The notes below the pieces were generated by a model, which worked only from the letters and a program-made list of their open reading frames with translations, did no database searches and had not been told where the DNA came from. A stretch of 8,825 nt of DNA from an uncultured Selenomonadales bacterium (GTDB lineage Bacteria; Bacillota; Negativicutes; Selenomonadales; Selenomonadaceae), in assembly GCA_946547205.1 (NCBI GenBank), contig CAMNPA010000030.1, positions 1-8,825 of the forward strand, written 5' to 3'. Positions 1 through 6,192 of this stretch are shown piece after piece; the first letter of the stretch is position 1, and every line of letters starts with the position of its first letter. A program made the translations under genes and the position numbers.

Positions 1-238
1 GACCTTCGCGCTTGATGAATCCGCCGGGAATTTTTCCTGCCGAATACATTTTCTCTTCGTAGTCGACGGTCAGCGGGAAAAAGTCAACGCCTTCTCGCGG
101 TTCAGCAGACATCGTCGCCGCAACTAAAACAGCCGTGTCGCCGTAGCGCACGAGCACCGAGCCGTTTGCCTGCTTAGCCATTTTGCCATGCTCAACGATT
201 AATTTTCTGCCGCCGAGCTCCATTTCAAATGTGTTCAA
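1..238 (-). CDS. pnp: Polyribonucleotide nucleotidyltransferase (PNPase), N-terminal fragment
   Basis: Phosphorolytic 3'-5' exoribonuclease of mRNA turnover, cytoplasmic. Only the first 79 codons are here; the left window edge cuts the gene. The translation starts MNTFEMELGGRKLIVEHG and carries stretches typical of the first RNase PH domain of PNPase: GSVLVRYGDTAVLVAAT at about residues 26-42, a DFFPLTVDYEEKMYSAGKIPGG block at about 52-73, and then FIKREG. The catalytic second RNase PH domain and the KH and S1 domains would lie outside the window. I chose the TTG at 238 because a perfect AGGAGG (248-253) sits nine bases upstream; the first ATG (223) would be too far from it. No convincing promoter is visible just upstream. 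In many bacteria pnp follows rpsO, but here the upstream neighbour is a divergent RTX gene, so pnp is not in an rpsO operon at this spot. The family call is secure; the start is likely. Confidence 0.95.
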   Translation of the reverse strand, partial: MNTFEMELGGRKLIVEHGKMAKQANGSVLVRYGDTAVLVAATMSAEPREGVDFFPLTVDYEEKMYSAGKIPGGFIKREG

Positions 239-247
239 AATTTCTTT

Positions 248-253
248 CCTCCT
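248..253 (-). promoter_or_regulatory. Ribosome binding site that sets the TTG start of pnp
   Basis: The minus strand reads AGGAGG followed nine bases later by TTG AAC ACA. This perfect Shine-Dalgarno sequence supports the non-ATG start at 238 over the in-frame ATG at 223. Confidence 0.8.
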
Positions 254-332
254 AATCATTTTTCACGCGCTAACCTTCGACACAAAAGCTTTTCTTCCTT
301 CACGCGGCAAATGTTTGGACAGGCGCACTCTC

Positions 333-360
333 TTGCAAAAAAATCAGACAACATTATAAT
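333..360 (+). promoter_or_regulatory. Sigma-70/SigA-type promoter for the RTX metallopeptidase gene
   Basis: TTGCAA (333-338) and a perfect TATAAT (355-360) are separated by 16 bases. Transcription would start near 367 and leave a leader of about 34 bases ending in the GAGGAG ribosome binding site. Position and spacing fit the gene starting at 401. This promoter also argues against the longer reading frame that opens at 311, because its first codons would lie upstream of the transcript start. Confidence 0.7.
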
Positions 361-385
361 GAATTTGATAGCAGCTAAAATTTTT

Positions 386-391
386 GAGGAG
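386..391 (+). promoter_or_regulatory. Ribosome binding site fixing the start at 401
   Basis: GAGGAG lies nine bases before ATG ACA CAA at 401. The frame is open back to an ATG at 311, but that ATG has no Shine-Dalgarno sequence and precedes the promoter -10 box. Confidence 0.75.
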
Positions 392-400
392 ATGGTTTTT

Positions 401-2182
401 ATGACACAACAAGAAGTTATCAAGGCGTTCATGAAGTCTTTGGACAAGACGAGTAAAAAAGGCTCAAAGGCTCTCGACGCGGCGATTAAAGCTTGCTCAC
501 CGTTCAGCAGTTTTCAAACTGCAAAGAACGCCATAATCAGAGACTGCAAGAACGCCAAAAGTGCCGACGATTTTTTGAAAACTTATTGCGGCATTGATTA
601 CGACACGGAAGACAACGGTGCGATAACCGGCTCGGACGCGGGCGGCTCAACGACCAAAACTGATGAAAGCGTTGTTCCCGAAAGCGGCTCGCTCAAAACT
701 TACAAGAAAAATTCGTTCAAGGTCAAAGGCTTAACCGTCAAGCTCGGCGATGGCAAAACTTACAGCGACTTGAACGACAGCGAAAAATTTATCTGGAACG
801 GACTTTACACTTGGTGGGTCAAAAGTGCGCTCAATCTCATTGCCGAAAGTTACGGCGACAATTTCAGCTTCACCAATAAATATGCAACGGTCAAAGAAAT
901 TTCTGTCACGTTTAATAATGATGAATTTCCTGCCGCCACTTATTCCACGTATAACCTTGCGACGGGAAAAACAGCGATGCTCAATCTGAACATTAACATG
1001 AACTATTGGGACGTTTTGAAAAATAATTTTGGAAGAACTATTGCTCATGAAATGACTCATGCCGTTATGAAAGCAAATATTCTTTTGGAGCCTACTTATT
1101 ACGGCTTACCCGGTTTCGTCAGAGAAGGTTTAGCGGAATTGACAATAGGCATAGAAAATTCTCGTAAGGATTTAATTCAAGGATTGACTGCTACAAAATT
1201 TCAGAAAGGACTTGACGTAAGCAACACCGGAACTAACGAATCTTTCATGTATGAAGGCGGCTACATATTTTTCCGCTATCTTGCTCGGCAGGCAGGCGAT
1301 TTAACTATCGAGAACTCTACGTCCAATAAAACTGTTCAAAGTTTTTACGGCAACGACACCGTCACGAATTATGCGTCCGGAGTTTCAATTTCAAGCGGCG
1401 CGGGCAATGACTCCGTCAGCAACTGGGATTGGAATAACAAATACGTCACGATTCAATCCGGCAGTGGAAATGATACTATCAGCAATGTCGGCTCCTATTC
1501 GACGCTTAACGCAGGTTCCGGCAACGACAGCATTCACAACTGGAGCGACAACGTCAAAATTTACGGTGGCAGCGGCAACGATAAAATCATCAATGATAAT
1601 TACTACGGCAAAGGCGATAACGTCACGATTGACGGCGGGGCGGGCAATGACTACATTGACAATTACGGCAACAACGTCAGCATCGTCGGCGGCACGGGCA
1701 ACGATACCATTTGGAGCTACGGCTTGAAAGCGACAATCAACGGCGGCAACGGCAATGATTATCTTGTCGGTGATGAGGGTGCGAATAAAATTATCGGCGG
1801 CAGTGGCAACGATAAAATGTGGGGCGAAGACGGCAACGATTCTCTTAAAGGCGACGCGGGCAACGATTGGCTCATCGGCGGTGATGGTAACGACACTCTC
1901 AACGCCGGCAAAGGAAATGATTCGCTTTGGGGCGGCGATGGAAATGATTCTTTCATTTACGCAAAAGGCGACGGCAAGGATGTTATCTTCGGCTTCGAGA
2001 ACAATGACCTGCTGAAAATTACCGGGACGTTCAGCGCGTCCTACAGCAAGTCGAAAGACGAAGTTTATTTCAAAGTCGGCACCACGTCCAAAGCCATAAC
2101 GTTGAGCGACTTCACGGCGACAAGCTTCCACGTCAACAGCTCAACCTATCGAATCAGCGGCTCTAAGCTCGTCAAGAAATAA
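401..2182 (+). CDS. RTX-repeat protein with HExxH zinc-metallopeptidase domain
   Basis: A 593-residue protein, probably exported and extracellular, with no Sec signal peptide or membrane segment. Order of parts: a helical Lys/Ala-rich head (1-65, Cys32, Cys49, Cys63); a Gly/Ser/Thr-rich acidic linker (70-97); a domain at about 98-290 holding the zinc motif HEMTH (216-220) and then LPGFVREGLAEL (236-247); Gly/Asp RTX repeats (332-518); and a C-terminal cap (about 520-593) like those carrying type I secretion signals. The metal would be held by His216, His220 and probably Glu242 or Glu246, with Glu217 as catalytic base. That is a gluzincin pattern, resembling peptidase-MA-like domains (HExxH, then EGxAE), not the serralysin HExxHxxGxxH. 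Substrate unknown. It could instead be an adhesin with a degenerate protease fold, though the zinc motif is intact. It has its own promoter and a strong terminator, so it is probably monocistronic; no exporter genes are adjacent. Confidence 0.88.
   Translation: MTQQEVIKAFMKSLDKTSKKGSKALDAAIKACSPFSSFQTAKNAIIRDCKNAKSADDFLKTYCGIDYDTEDNGAITGSDAGGSTTKTDESVVPESGSLKTYKKNSFKVKGLTVKLGDGKTYSDLNDSEKFIWNGLYTWWVKSALNLIAESYGDNFSFTNKYATVKEISVTFNNDEFPAATYSTYNLATGKTAMLNLNINMNYWDVLKNNFGRTIAHEMTHAVMKANILLEPTYYGLPGFVREGLAELTIGIENSRKDLIQGLTATKFQKGLDVSNTGTNESFMYEGGYIFFRYLARQAGDLTIENSTSNKTVQSFYGNDTVTNYASGVSISSGAGNDSVSNWDWNNKYVTIQSGSGNDTISNVGSYSTLNAGSGNDSIHNWSDNVKIYGGSGNDKIINDNYYGKGDNVTIDGGAGNDYIDNYGNNVSIVGGTGNDTIWSYGLKATINGGNGNDYLVGDEGANKIIGGSGNDKMWGEDGNDSLKGDAGNDWLIGGDGNDTLNAGKGNDSLWGGDGNDSFIYAKGDGKDVIFGFENNDLLKITGTFSASYSKSKDEVYFKVGTTSKAITLSDFTATSFHVNSSTYRISGSKLVKK
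1394..1954 (+). repeat. RTX (GGxGxDxux) calcium-binding repeat array, 14 units
   Basis: Encodes 13 clear units of the type GGSGNDxIx plus one degenerate unit (GDEGANKII). The first part (about residues 332-455) has the GND turns mostly 18 residues apart, stretched to 21 and 23 in places, with Asn-rich fillers. The last part (about 470-518) switches to the canonical tight 9-residue spacing. Such repeats fold as a parallel beta-roll that binds Ca2+ outside the cell. At DNA level the array is a diverged tandem repeat rich in GGCAACGA/GGCAATGA words. Confidence 0.9.
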
Positions 2183-2203
2183 AATCTGCGCGGACAAAAA
2201 AAT

Positions 2204-2241
2204 AATCCTTCGACGCTCTGTTGAACGTTGAAGGATTTTTT
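2204..2241 (+). terminator. Bidirectional rho-independent terminator between convergent genes
   Basis: Arms 2204-2215 (AATCCTTCGACG) and 2226-2237 (CGTTGAAGGATT) pair over 12 bp with one G-U wobble and a 10-base loop. On the plus strand the stem runs into six T (2236-2241), ending the RTX gene 21 bases after its stop. Read on the minus strand, the stem is followed by A then seven T (2203-2196), so it can also end rodZ, whose stop is at 2255. Confidence 0.88.
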
Positions 2242-2254
2242 ATCGTTGATGATT

Positions 2255-3049
2255 TTAACTGCGCGTAAAAGTTTTGTCGATGATTTCGCCTTCCGCACCG
2301 AATACGCCGAGACTTTTGCCGTCTTGGAAGAATTCAACCGCACCGGCATTGCCGAGACGGAAATTGATATTTTCTTTGCCTTCCCACGAAAGACTTTGAC
2401 CGGCTTCCATGATGCCTTCTTGAGCAACAACGCCGTCAATCGTGACGAGAATCCAGCAACGATTGCTGAAACGCGCTTCAATGTTCACGCCGTCGGGTTT
2501 AGGTGCGGGATTTGCATTGGCAACCGGCGTAGGATTTTCGGGAACAGGTTCGGGCGCAACAGGTTGAGTTTGTTGCACAGGCGGATTAGTCGTTGCAATT
2601 TCGTCATCTGAACTTAGAAATGACCATGCACCGCCGGCAAGTGCCGCGATCAAAACGACTGCCGCGATAATCAACATGCCCGACGAGCTGCGATTTTGAA
2701 TGTCCGCAATGGAATGTCCCAACGGTTTCTTTTCGGGCTTAACGTTTTTGACTTCGGCGGACTTTTCGGGATTTTCGGCGGCGTTTTCGGCAGCAGCTTT
2801 TGCTTCAGCCTCCGCAGAAAGTTCAGCAATATCCGCGACGAATTCTTTGACGACCGCATCAGCGTCCATGCCGAGAAATTTCGCGTAGTTCTTGATGAAA
2901 CCTTTCGTGTAAACTGTGCCCGGCAACTTGTCGTACTCGCCGTTTTCGATAGCCTCTATGTATGCAGCGCGAATACTCGTGCCCTGTTCAATGTCTTCAA
3001 TGGATAATTCCTGTCGCTCGCGCTCCTGGCGAAGCGTATAGCCTACCAT
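2255..3049 (-). CDS. rodZ: RodZ-like cell-shape protein (HTH_25, one TM, DUF4115)
   Basis: Membrane-anchored partner of MreB in rod-shape maintenance, 264 residues. An N-terminal helix-turn-helix domain (about 1-68) carries the family signature: LRQERE near 6-11, then SIRAAYIEAIENGEYDKLPG (25-44) and YTKGFIKNYAKFLGMD (47-62). An Ala/Glu/Lys-rich cytoplasmic linker (70-118) leads to a single membrane segment (about 124-145), a Pro/Gln-rich periplasmic linker (155-186), and a C-terminal DUF4115 beta domain (187-264). This is the complete family architecture. Two ATGs compete: 3058, with the ribosome binding site touching it, and 3049, nine bases from AGGAG (3059-3063). I chose 3049, which gives MVGYTLRQ as in other RodZ. 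The amidohydrolase gene lies 53 bases upstream on the same strand with no terminator between, so readthrough is possible, but rodZ also has its own promoter. MreB is not in the window. Confidence 0.93.
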   Translation of the reverse strand: MVGYTLRQERERQELSIEDIEQGTSIRAAYIEAIENGEYDKLPGTVYTKGFIKNYAKFLGMDADAVVKEFVADIAELSAEAEAKAAAENAAENPEKSAEVKNVKPEKKPLGHSIADIQNRSSSGMLIIAAVVLIAALAGGAWSFLSSDDEIATTNPPVQQTQPVAPEPVPENPTPVANANPAPKPDGVNIEARFSNRCWILVTIDGVVAQEGIMEAGQSLSWEGKENINFRLGNAGAVEFFQDGKSLGVFGAEGEIIDKTFTRS

Positions 3050-3072
3050 GTCAAACATCTCCTTTCGGGCGC

Positions 3073-3101
3073 ATTATAAACGACTGAAATTTAAAAGACA
3101 A
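3073..3101 (-). promoter_or_regulatory. Promoter of rodZ in the short mtaD-rodZ gap
   Basis: On the minus strand TTGTCT (3096-3101) and TATAAT (3073-3078) are separated by 17 bases, an optimal SigA-type layout. The -35 box begins directly after the mtaD stop codon (3103-3105). Transcription would start near 3066, giving a very short leader containing AAGGAG. Confidence 0.75.
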
Positions 3102-3102
3102 G

Positions 3103-4569
3103 CTAATTTTTCGTCAAACGATTGGCGCAAGTCGTGAATTCGGCGATGATTTTTTCTTCGTCCAAAGTTTTCAGCTCGCGGTTTTGCATGAGAATCTTTC
3201 CGTCAACGATGACCGTATCGGCAGACGATGAATTTGCCGAATAGACGAGCAGCGACGCGGGATTATAATTCGGTTGCCAATCGACGCCGCGCATATTCCA
3301 TAAAACTATGTCAGCTTTGCAACCGACTTCAAGCCGTCCGACGTTCTGCAAACCGAGAGCCTTCGCGCCGAATTCCGTTGCCATTTGCAGTGCTTGATTC
3401 GCGGGAACTGCCAACGGGTCGAGCGTGTCAACTTTCGCGAGCAGTGCCGCAAGTCTGATCTCTTCGAGCATGTCAAGGTTGTTGTTCGACGACGCGCCGT
3501 CCGTTCCGAAAGCAACGGTAATTTTTTCGTCAAGCAACTTTTTCACGGGCGCAATGCCGCTTGCAAGTTTCATGTTCGAGCCGGGATTGTGAGCGACGCG
3601 AATTTTTTTGCGCTTGATGATTTCAATTTCCGAATCGCTCAAATGAACGCAATGAGCCGCCAAAGTTCCGTTATCAAACAAGCCGGTCTCGTCGACGACT
3701 TCAAACGGTCGCTTGCCGTAATTTTTCATGCAGTCGTTGATTTCGGTTTGCGTTTCGTTCATGTGAATATGAATCTCCGCGCCGAGCTTTTGAGCTTCAG
3801 CCGCAACTTTACGCAGATAATCGGGCGGGCAAGTGTAAATCGCATGAGGTCCGAACATAATTTGTATCCTGCCGTCAGCCGCGCCGTGAAAATTTTTGTA
3901 CAGTTCGATGTTCTCGGCAAGCTTCTTATCGCCGTCAGCAAAGCTGATAAGTCCGCGACAAAGACTTCCGCGCATTCCCGATTCGTCGACGACTTTGGCA
4001 ACTTCTTCCATGCAAGGGCCGTACATATCGGCAAAAGCAGTCGTGCCGCCGCGAATCATCTCGATTGCCGCCAATGCCGCGCCAAAATAAATGTCACGAC
4101 GAGTCATTTTCGCTTCAATGGGCCAAATGTCTTTGTTGAGCCAATCCATCAACGCCTTATCGTCGGAATAGGAACGCAGCAAAGTCATTGATGCATGAGT
4201 ATGAGCGTTGACGAGTCCGGGCGTGGCGAACTTGTTTTTGCCGTCAATCACGTTTGAACTGTCGACTTCGCCGCGAGCAATCTTGGAAATTTTGTCGCCG
4301 CTGATAAAAATGTTCGTCGTCTCAACTTGACCATCGGGCTTGAAAATTTTCACGTCGCGAATCACCAAATTATTATCCATCTTAACGCCTCCAAATGTAA
4401 TGAGTTTAATCGCATTGACGGGACAAATCGCGGCAATGGTCGTCCAATCTTCCGCAAGCGTCTCGTCGAAAATAATTTTTCCGTTCCGATAAGTTATGCC
4501 GCCGAATTCCGATTCACTCACGCACGCCAGACATCGCACGCAAATTTTTTCGTCGCAAGAAATTTTCAT
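3103..4569 (-). CDS. mtaD: Amidohydrolase of the 5-methylthioadenosine/S-adenosylhomocysteine deaminase type, in frame with an N-terminal ferredoxin-like module
   Basis: The core enzyme (425 residues from ATG 4380) is a TRZ/ATZ-type amidohydrolase, expected to deaminate 5'-methylthioadenosine and S-adenosylhomocysteine in nucleoside salvage. In core numbering the visible metal site is His60/His62 (NAHTH), His206 with Glu209 (HMNET), His243 (AAHCVH) and Asp294 (FGTDGASSNN); VAHNPGSNMKLASG (262-275) is also typical. Core length is normal for the family. Oddly, the frame continues upstream without a stop for 63 codons to ATG 4569, encoding CxxCxxC plus CP, a monocluster [4Fe-4S] ferredoxin pattern, so the full product would be 488 residues. 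ATG 4380 has a perfect GGAGG (4388-4392) seven bases upstream, while ATG 4569 has no Shine-Dalgarno but sits at a predicted transcription start. Two products, fused and core-only, are possible. The open frame further upstream (4570-4683) overlaps a terminator and promoter and is not coding. Exact substrate specificity is inferred; cytosine- or guanine-deaminase-like relatives are less likely. Confidence 0.9.
   Translation of the reverse strand: MKISCDEKICVRCLACVSESEFGGITYRNGKIIFDETLAEDWTTIAAICPVNAIKLITFGGVKMDNNLVIRDVKIFKPDGQVETTNIFISGDKISKIARGEVDSSNVIDGKNKFATPGLVNAHTHASMTLLRSYSDDKALMDWLNKDIWPIEAKMTRRDIYFGAALAAIEMIRGGTTAFADMYGPCMEEVAKVVDESGMRGSLCRGLISFADGDKKLAENIELYKNFHGAADGRIQIMFGPHAIYTCPPDYLRKVAAEAQKLGAEIHIHMNETQTEINDCMKNYGKRPFEVVDETGLFDNGTLAAHCVHLSDSEIEIIKRKKIRVAHNPGSNMKLASGIAPVKKLLDEKITVAFGTDGASSNNNLDMLEEIRLAALLAKVDTLDPLAVPANQALQMATEFGAKALGLQNVGRLEVGCKADIVLWNMRGVDWQPNYNPASLLVYSANSSSADTVIVDGKILMQNRELKTLDEEKIIAEFTTCANRLTKN
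4381..4569 (-). other. Ferredoxin-like [4Fe-4S] module fused in frame ahead of MtaD
   Basis: 63 codons starting MKISCDEKICVRCLACVS. Cys10, Cys13 and Cys16 form CxxCxxC, and Cys49-Pro50 starts CPVNAIKL. This is the full four-cysteine set of a single-cluster ferredoxin; Cys5 is an extra cysteine. The segment between (about 17-48) has the usual GxxxRNGKIxFDE-like filler. A free-standing ferredoxin would end just after AIKL, but here the frame runs through the internal ribosome binding site (FGGVK) into MtaD. It may be a separate small ferredoxin gene that has lost its stop codon, a true fusion, or a translated leader. I am confident of the motif but not of a redox role. Confidence 0.7.
4388..4392 (-). 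promoter_or_regulatory. Internal ribosome binding site for a core MtaD start at 4380
   Basis: On the minus strand GGAGG, seven bases, then ATG GAT AAT AAT. The site lies inside the longer open frame, where it is read as Phe-Gly-Gly-Val-Lys. Its quality suggests that translation starts at 4380 at least part of the time. Confidence 0.8.
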
Positions 4570-4576
4570 GGCATAG

Positions 4577-4604
4577 ATTATATCACATTCATTAACGGAC
4601 ACAA
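4577..4604 (-). promoter_or_regulatory. Extended -10 promoter giving a probably leaderless ferredoxin-mtaD transcript
   Basis: On the minus strand a perfect extended -10, TGATATAAT (4577-4585), follows a weak -35, TTGTGT (4599-4604), with a 16-base spacer. Only seven bases (4570-4576) separate the -10 box from ATG 4569, so the predicted transcription start falls on or next to the start codon itself. Confidence 0.65.
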
Positions 4605-4637
4605 AAAAAATTCGCAAGCTCAATCGGAACCTGCGAA
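4603..4637 (-). terminator. Rho-independent terminator of the second RTX gene
   Basis: On the minus strand a hairpin spans 4637-4611: TTCGCAGGTTC pairs with GAGCTTGCGAA over 11 positions including two wobbles, with a 5-base loop, and is followed by eight T (4610-4603). It lies 20 bases after the RTX stop codon. Its T run overlaps the -35 box of the next promoter, so the two transcription units are tightly packed. Confidence 0.85.
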
Positions 4638-4657
4638 AAATTTTCACGCGTCGAGAA

Positions 4658-6169
4658 TTATTTTTTTGTTGAAGTCGGAGCAAATGTCACGTCGCTCAAA
4701 ATTTTTTTCACGTTGTTGGAATTATCGGAGACAAAATCGGCAGCAGAATTGTTTGCAGTCGGAAGAGCGTTTATCAGTGCGTCGAGGTCGTTTGAATTTG
4801 AATTCGCCGCATCTTCGCAAATGAAGCTTTGAGTTTCGCAGAAAGTTTCAGCCTCTTGCCACGTCGAATCGTTGTTGAACATTTCGTAGCTTAATTTGCC
4901 GTTGACGTATTGTTGTTCAGCGTTGTCCGCGTCGATGACGGTAATTGATTTGCCTTTGACGTTTTTGACTTCGATTGAGCCGTTGCCGATTGTGAACGTG
5001 ACATTTTTGCCGTTCATCGTGACATTGTCGATCGAGCCGCTCGCAATTTTGATTTTGTCGTAGCCCGCCGCGTAGTCAGTGATAATGTCGTGCCCGTCTC
5101 CGCTGTCGTAGTAAAACACATCCGAACCTTTGCCGCCCGTCAACGTGTCATTGCCTGTGCCGCCGCCGAGTGAATCGTTGCCGCTTCCGCCGTAAATCAA
5201 ATCCTTGCCGCTTGAGCCGTAAAGCACATCATTTCCTGTGCCGCCATAGAGAATGTCATTTCCTTTGCCGCCGTTTAGTGAATCGTTGCCGTTCTCGCCG
5301 CGCAGAGTGTCGTTGCCGCTGCCGCCGAAAATTAAATCGTTTCCTTTGCCGCCGTAAATCAAATCGTTGCCGCCGTTGCCGTAAATCGTATCGTTGCCCG
5401 TGCCCGCAGTGATTGTGTTCGATTTCGCGTTGCCGTGAAGTTCAATCGCCTTCGTGAGCTCGCCGGCGTAAATAATTTTGACGGTGCTTTTGTAGTTTGA
5501 AGTTTTGAGCGTGCTCGCGTAGTCCGCCGCGATTGTGACGGCAGTTTTGGCGTCGTTGTATGTGCGACTGATTGACGGCGCGATTAAAGTTTCGAGATTG
5601 ACCTTGACGCCCAGAGATTTCAACGAGCTCTGAATTTTTTTCGCGGCATCCGTGAATGCTTGTGATTGCGTTTTAATCGTGTCGATTGTGCCTTGCTCGG
5701 AATTGACTTCCGTCGACAGATTGTTATACGCGGTGTTGAGAGTTTCGTATTGTGTCAAAGTGTCCGACATCTTTTCGTTGTTCATGAGCGACAGCGCACT
5801 GCTCACTATGAACCGCATAGCATCAACTTGCGCCGTTTGATAAGCGGTAATTATCGGAAGCAGCGTGCGAATATTAGCCACAACATTTTGCAAGACATCG
5901 ACGCCGTTATCCGAATACTTGCCGAGTATCGATTTGACGACTTTGCTCTTGAGAGCCTTTTCGATGCCGCTGAAAATTTCTTCCGTAATGTCCTGCAAAG
6001 TGCCCGACAGCGTTGAGAAAATTTTTTTTGCTTTCTTCAGCTTTTTGGTCACGTCTCTGACGGTATCAGCGTCCACGCTTTGCAATTCTTCATCGAATTT
6101 GGCAACGAGCGCGCCGCCGAGTTTGTCAAAATTATTTTTTGCGGCTTGCAACAATTTATCGTCCGCCAT
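4658..6169 (-). CDS. RTX calcium-binding protein with alpha-helical N-terminal half
   Basis: A 503-residue protein, probably exported by a type I system, with no Sec signal peptide. Residues 1-225 look almost entirely helical, with amphipathic heptad-like stretches (KKLKKAKKIFSTLSGTLQDI at 42-61; NNLSTEVNSEQGTIDTIK at 149-166), suggesting coiled coils or a helical bundle; I recognise no enzyme motif. Eleven RTX units follow (about 254-352), then the cap FYYDSGDGHDIITDY (352-366) and a beta-rich segment to about 413. It continues with an unusual Asn/Ser/Ala-rich tail (414-503) holding the only two cysteines, Cys444 and Cys451. The start at 6169 (MADDKLL) is chosen because AGGAG (6177-6181) lies seven bases upstream; the in-frame ATG at 6190 has no such site. 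It has its own promoter and terminator, so it is monocistronic. A structural, adhesive or toxin-like surface protein is plausible, but the function is unknown. Confidence 0.88.
   Translation of the reverse strand: MADDKLLQAAKNNFDKLGGALVAKFDEELQSVDADTVRDVTKKLKKAKKIFSTLSGTLQDITEEIFSGIEKALKSKVVKSILGKYSDNGVDVLQNVVANIRTLLPIITAYQTAQVDAMRFIVSSALSLMNNEKMSDTLTQYETLNTAYNNLSTEVNSEQGTIDTIKTQSQAFTDAAKKIQSSLKSLGVKVNLETLIAPSISRTYNDAKTAVTIAADYASTLKTSNYKSTVKIIYAGELTKAIELHGNAKSNTITAGTGNDTIYGNGGNDLIYGGKGNDLIFGGSGNDTLRGENGNDSLNGGKGNDILYGGTGNDVLYGSSGKDLIYGGSGNDSLGGGTGNDTLTGGKGSDVFYYDSGDGHDIITDYAAGYDKIKIASGSIDNVTMNGKNVTFTIGNGSIEVKNVKGKSITVIDADNAEQQYVNGKLSYEMFNNDSTWQEAETFCETQSFICEDAANSNSNDLDALINALPTANNSAADFVSDNSNNVKKILSDVTFAPTSTKK
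5114..5410 (-). repeat. RTX nonapeptide repeat array, 11 units
   Basis: Encodes eleven near-perfect 9-residue units in strict tandem (AGTGNDTIY, GNGGNDLIY, GGKGNDLIF and so on, through GGKGSDVFY), at about residues 254-352. One unit has GSSGKD in place of GxGND. Unlike the first RTX gene, there are no 18-residue spacers. The regular array implies a compact Ca2+ beta-roll of about five turns. On the plus strand it shows as recurring GCCGCC and TCGTTGCC words. Confidence 0.92.
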
Positions 6170-6192
6170 AAAGATTCTCCTTTCTATCAATG

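Noticed and set aside
284..293. Palindrome AAAAGCTTTT as a terminator or operator upstream of pnp
   Set aside because: It is only 10 bases, without a loop or following T run; a chance match is likely in AT-rich intergenic DNA.
262..306. Direct repeat TTCACGCG at 262-269 and 299-306 as a regulator site pair in the pnp/RTX intergenic region
   Set aside because: Eight bases, two copies, 37 bases apart, with no symmetry; too weak to call without comparison to other genomes.
311..400. Upstream extension of the first RTX reading frame by 30 residues from an ATG at 311
   Set aside because: It lacks a ribosome binding site and lies over the promoter (333-360); the ATG at 401 has GAGGAG at proper spacing.
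1391..2131. Long open frame (246 codons) antisense to the RTX repeats
   Set aside because: It is a by-product of the repeated GGC/AAC/GAC codons; it has no ribosome binding site and its Val/Ala/Ile-rich translation mirrors the repeat period.
401..2182. Calling the first RTX protein a serralysin
   Set aside because: The sequence after HEMTH is AVMKAN, without the third histidine of HExxHxxGxxH, and no Met-turn was seen.
3385..4191. 268-codon open frame antisense to mtaD
   Set aside because: Shadow of a well-supported gene on the other strand, without a ribosome binding site or any recognisable domain.
4381..4569. Metal or nucleobase riboswitch in the mtaD leader
   Set aside because: The segment has consistent coding character and a complete ferredoxin cysteine set; I saw no aptamer-like conserved core.
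4570..4683. Further 38-codon upstream extension of the ferredoxin-mtaD frame
   Set aside because: It overlaps the terminator hairpin, the promoter and the end of the second RTX gene; its sequence is basic and low in information, with no ribosome binding site.
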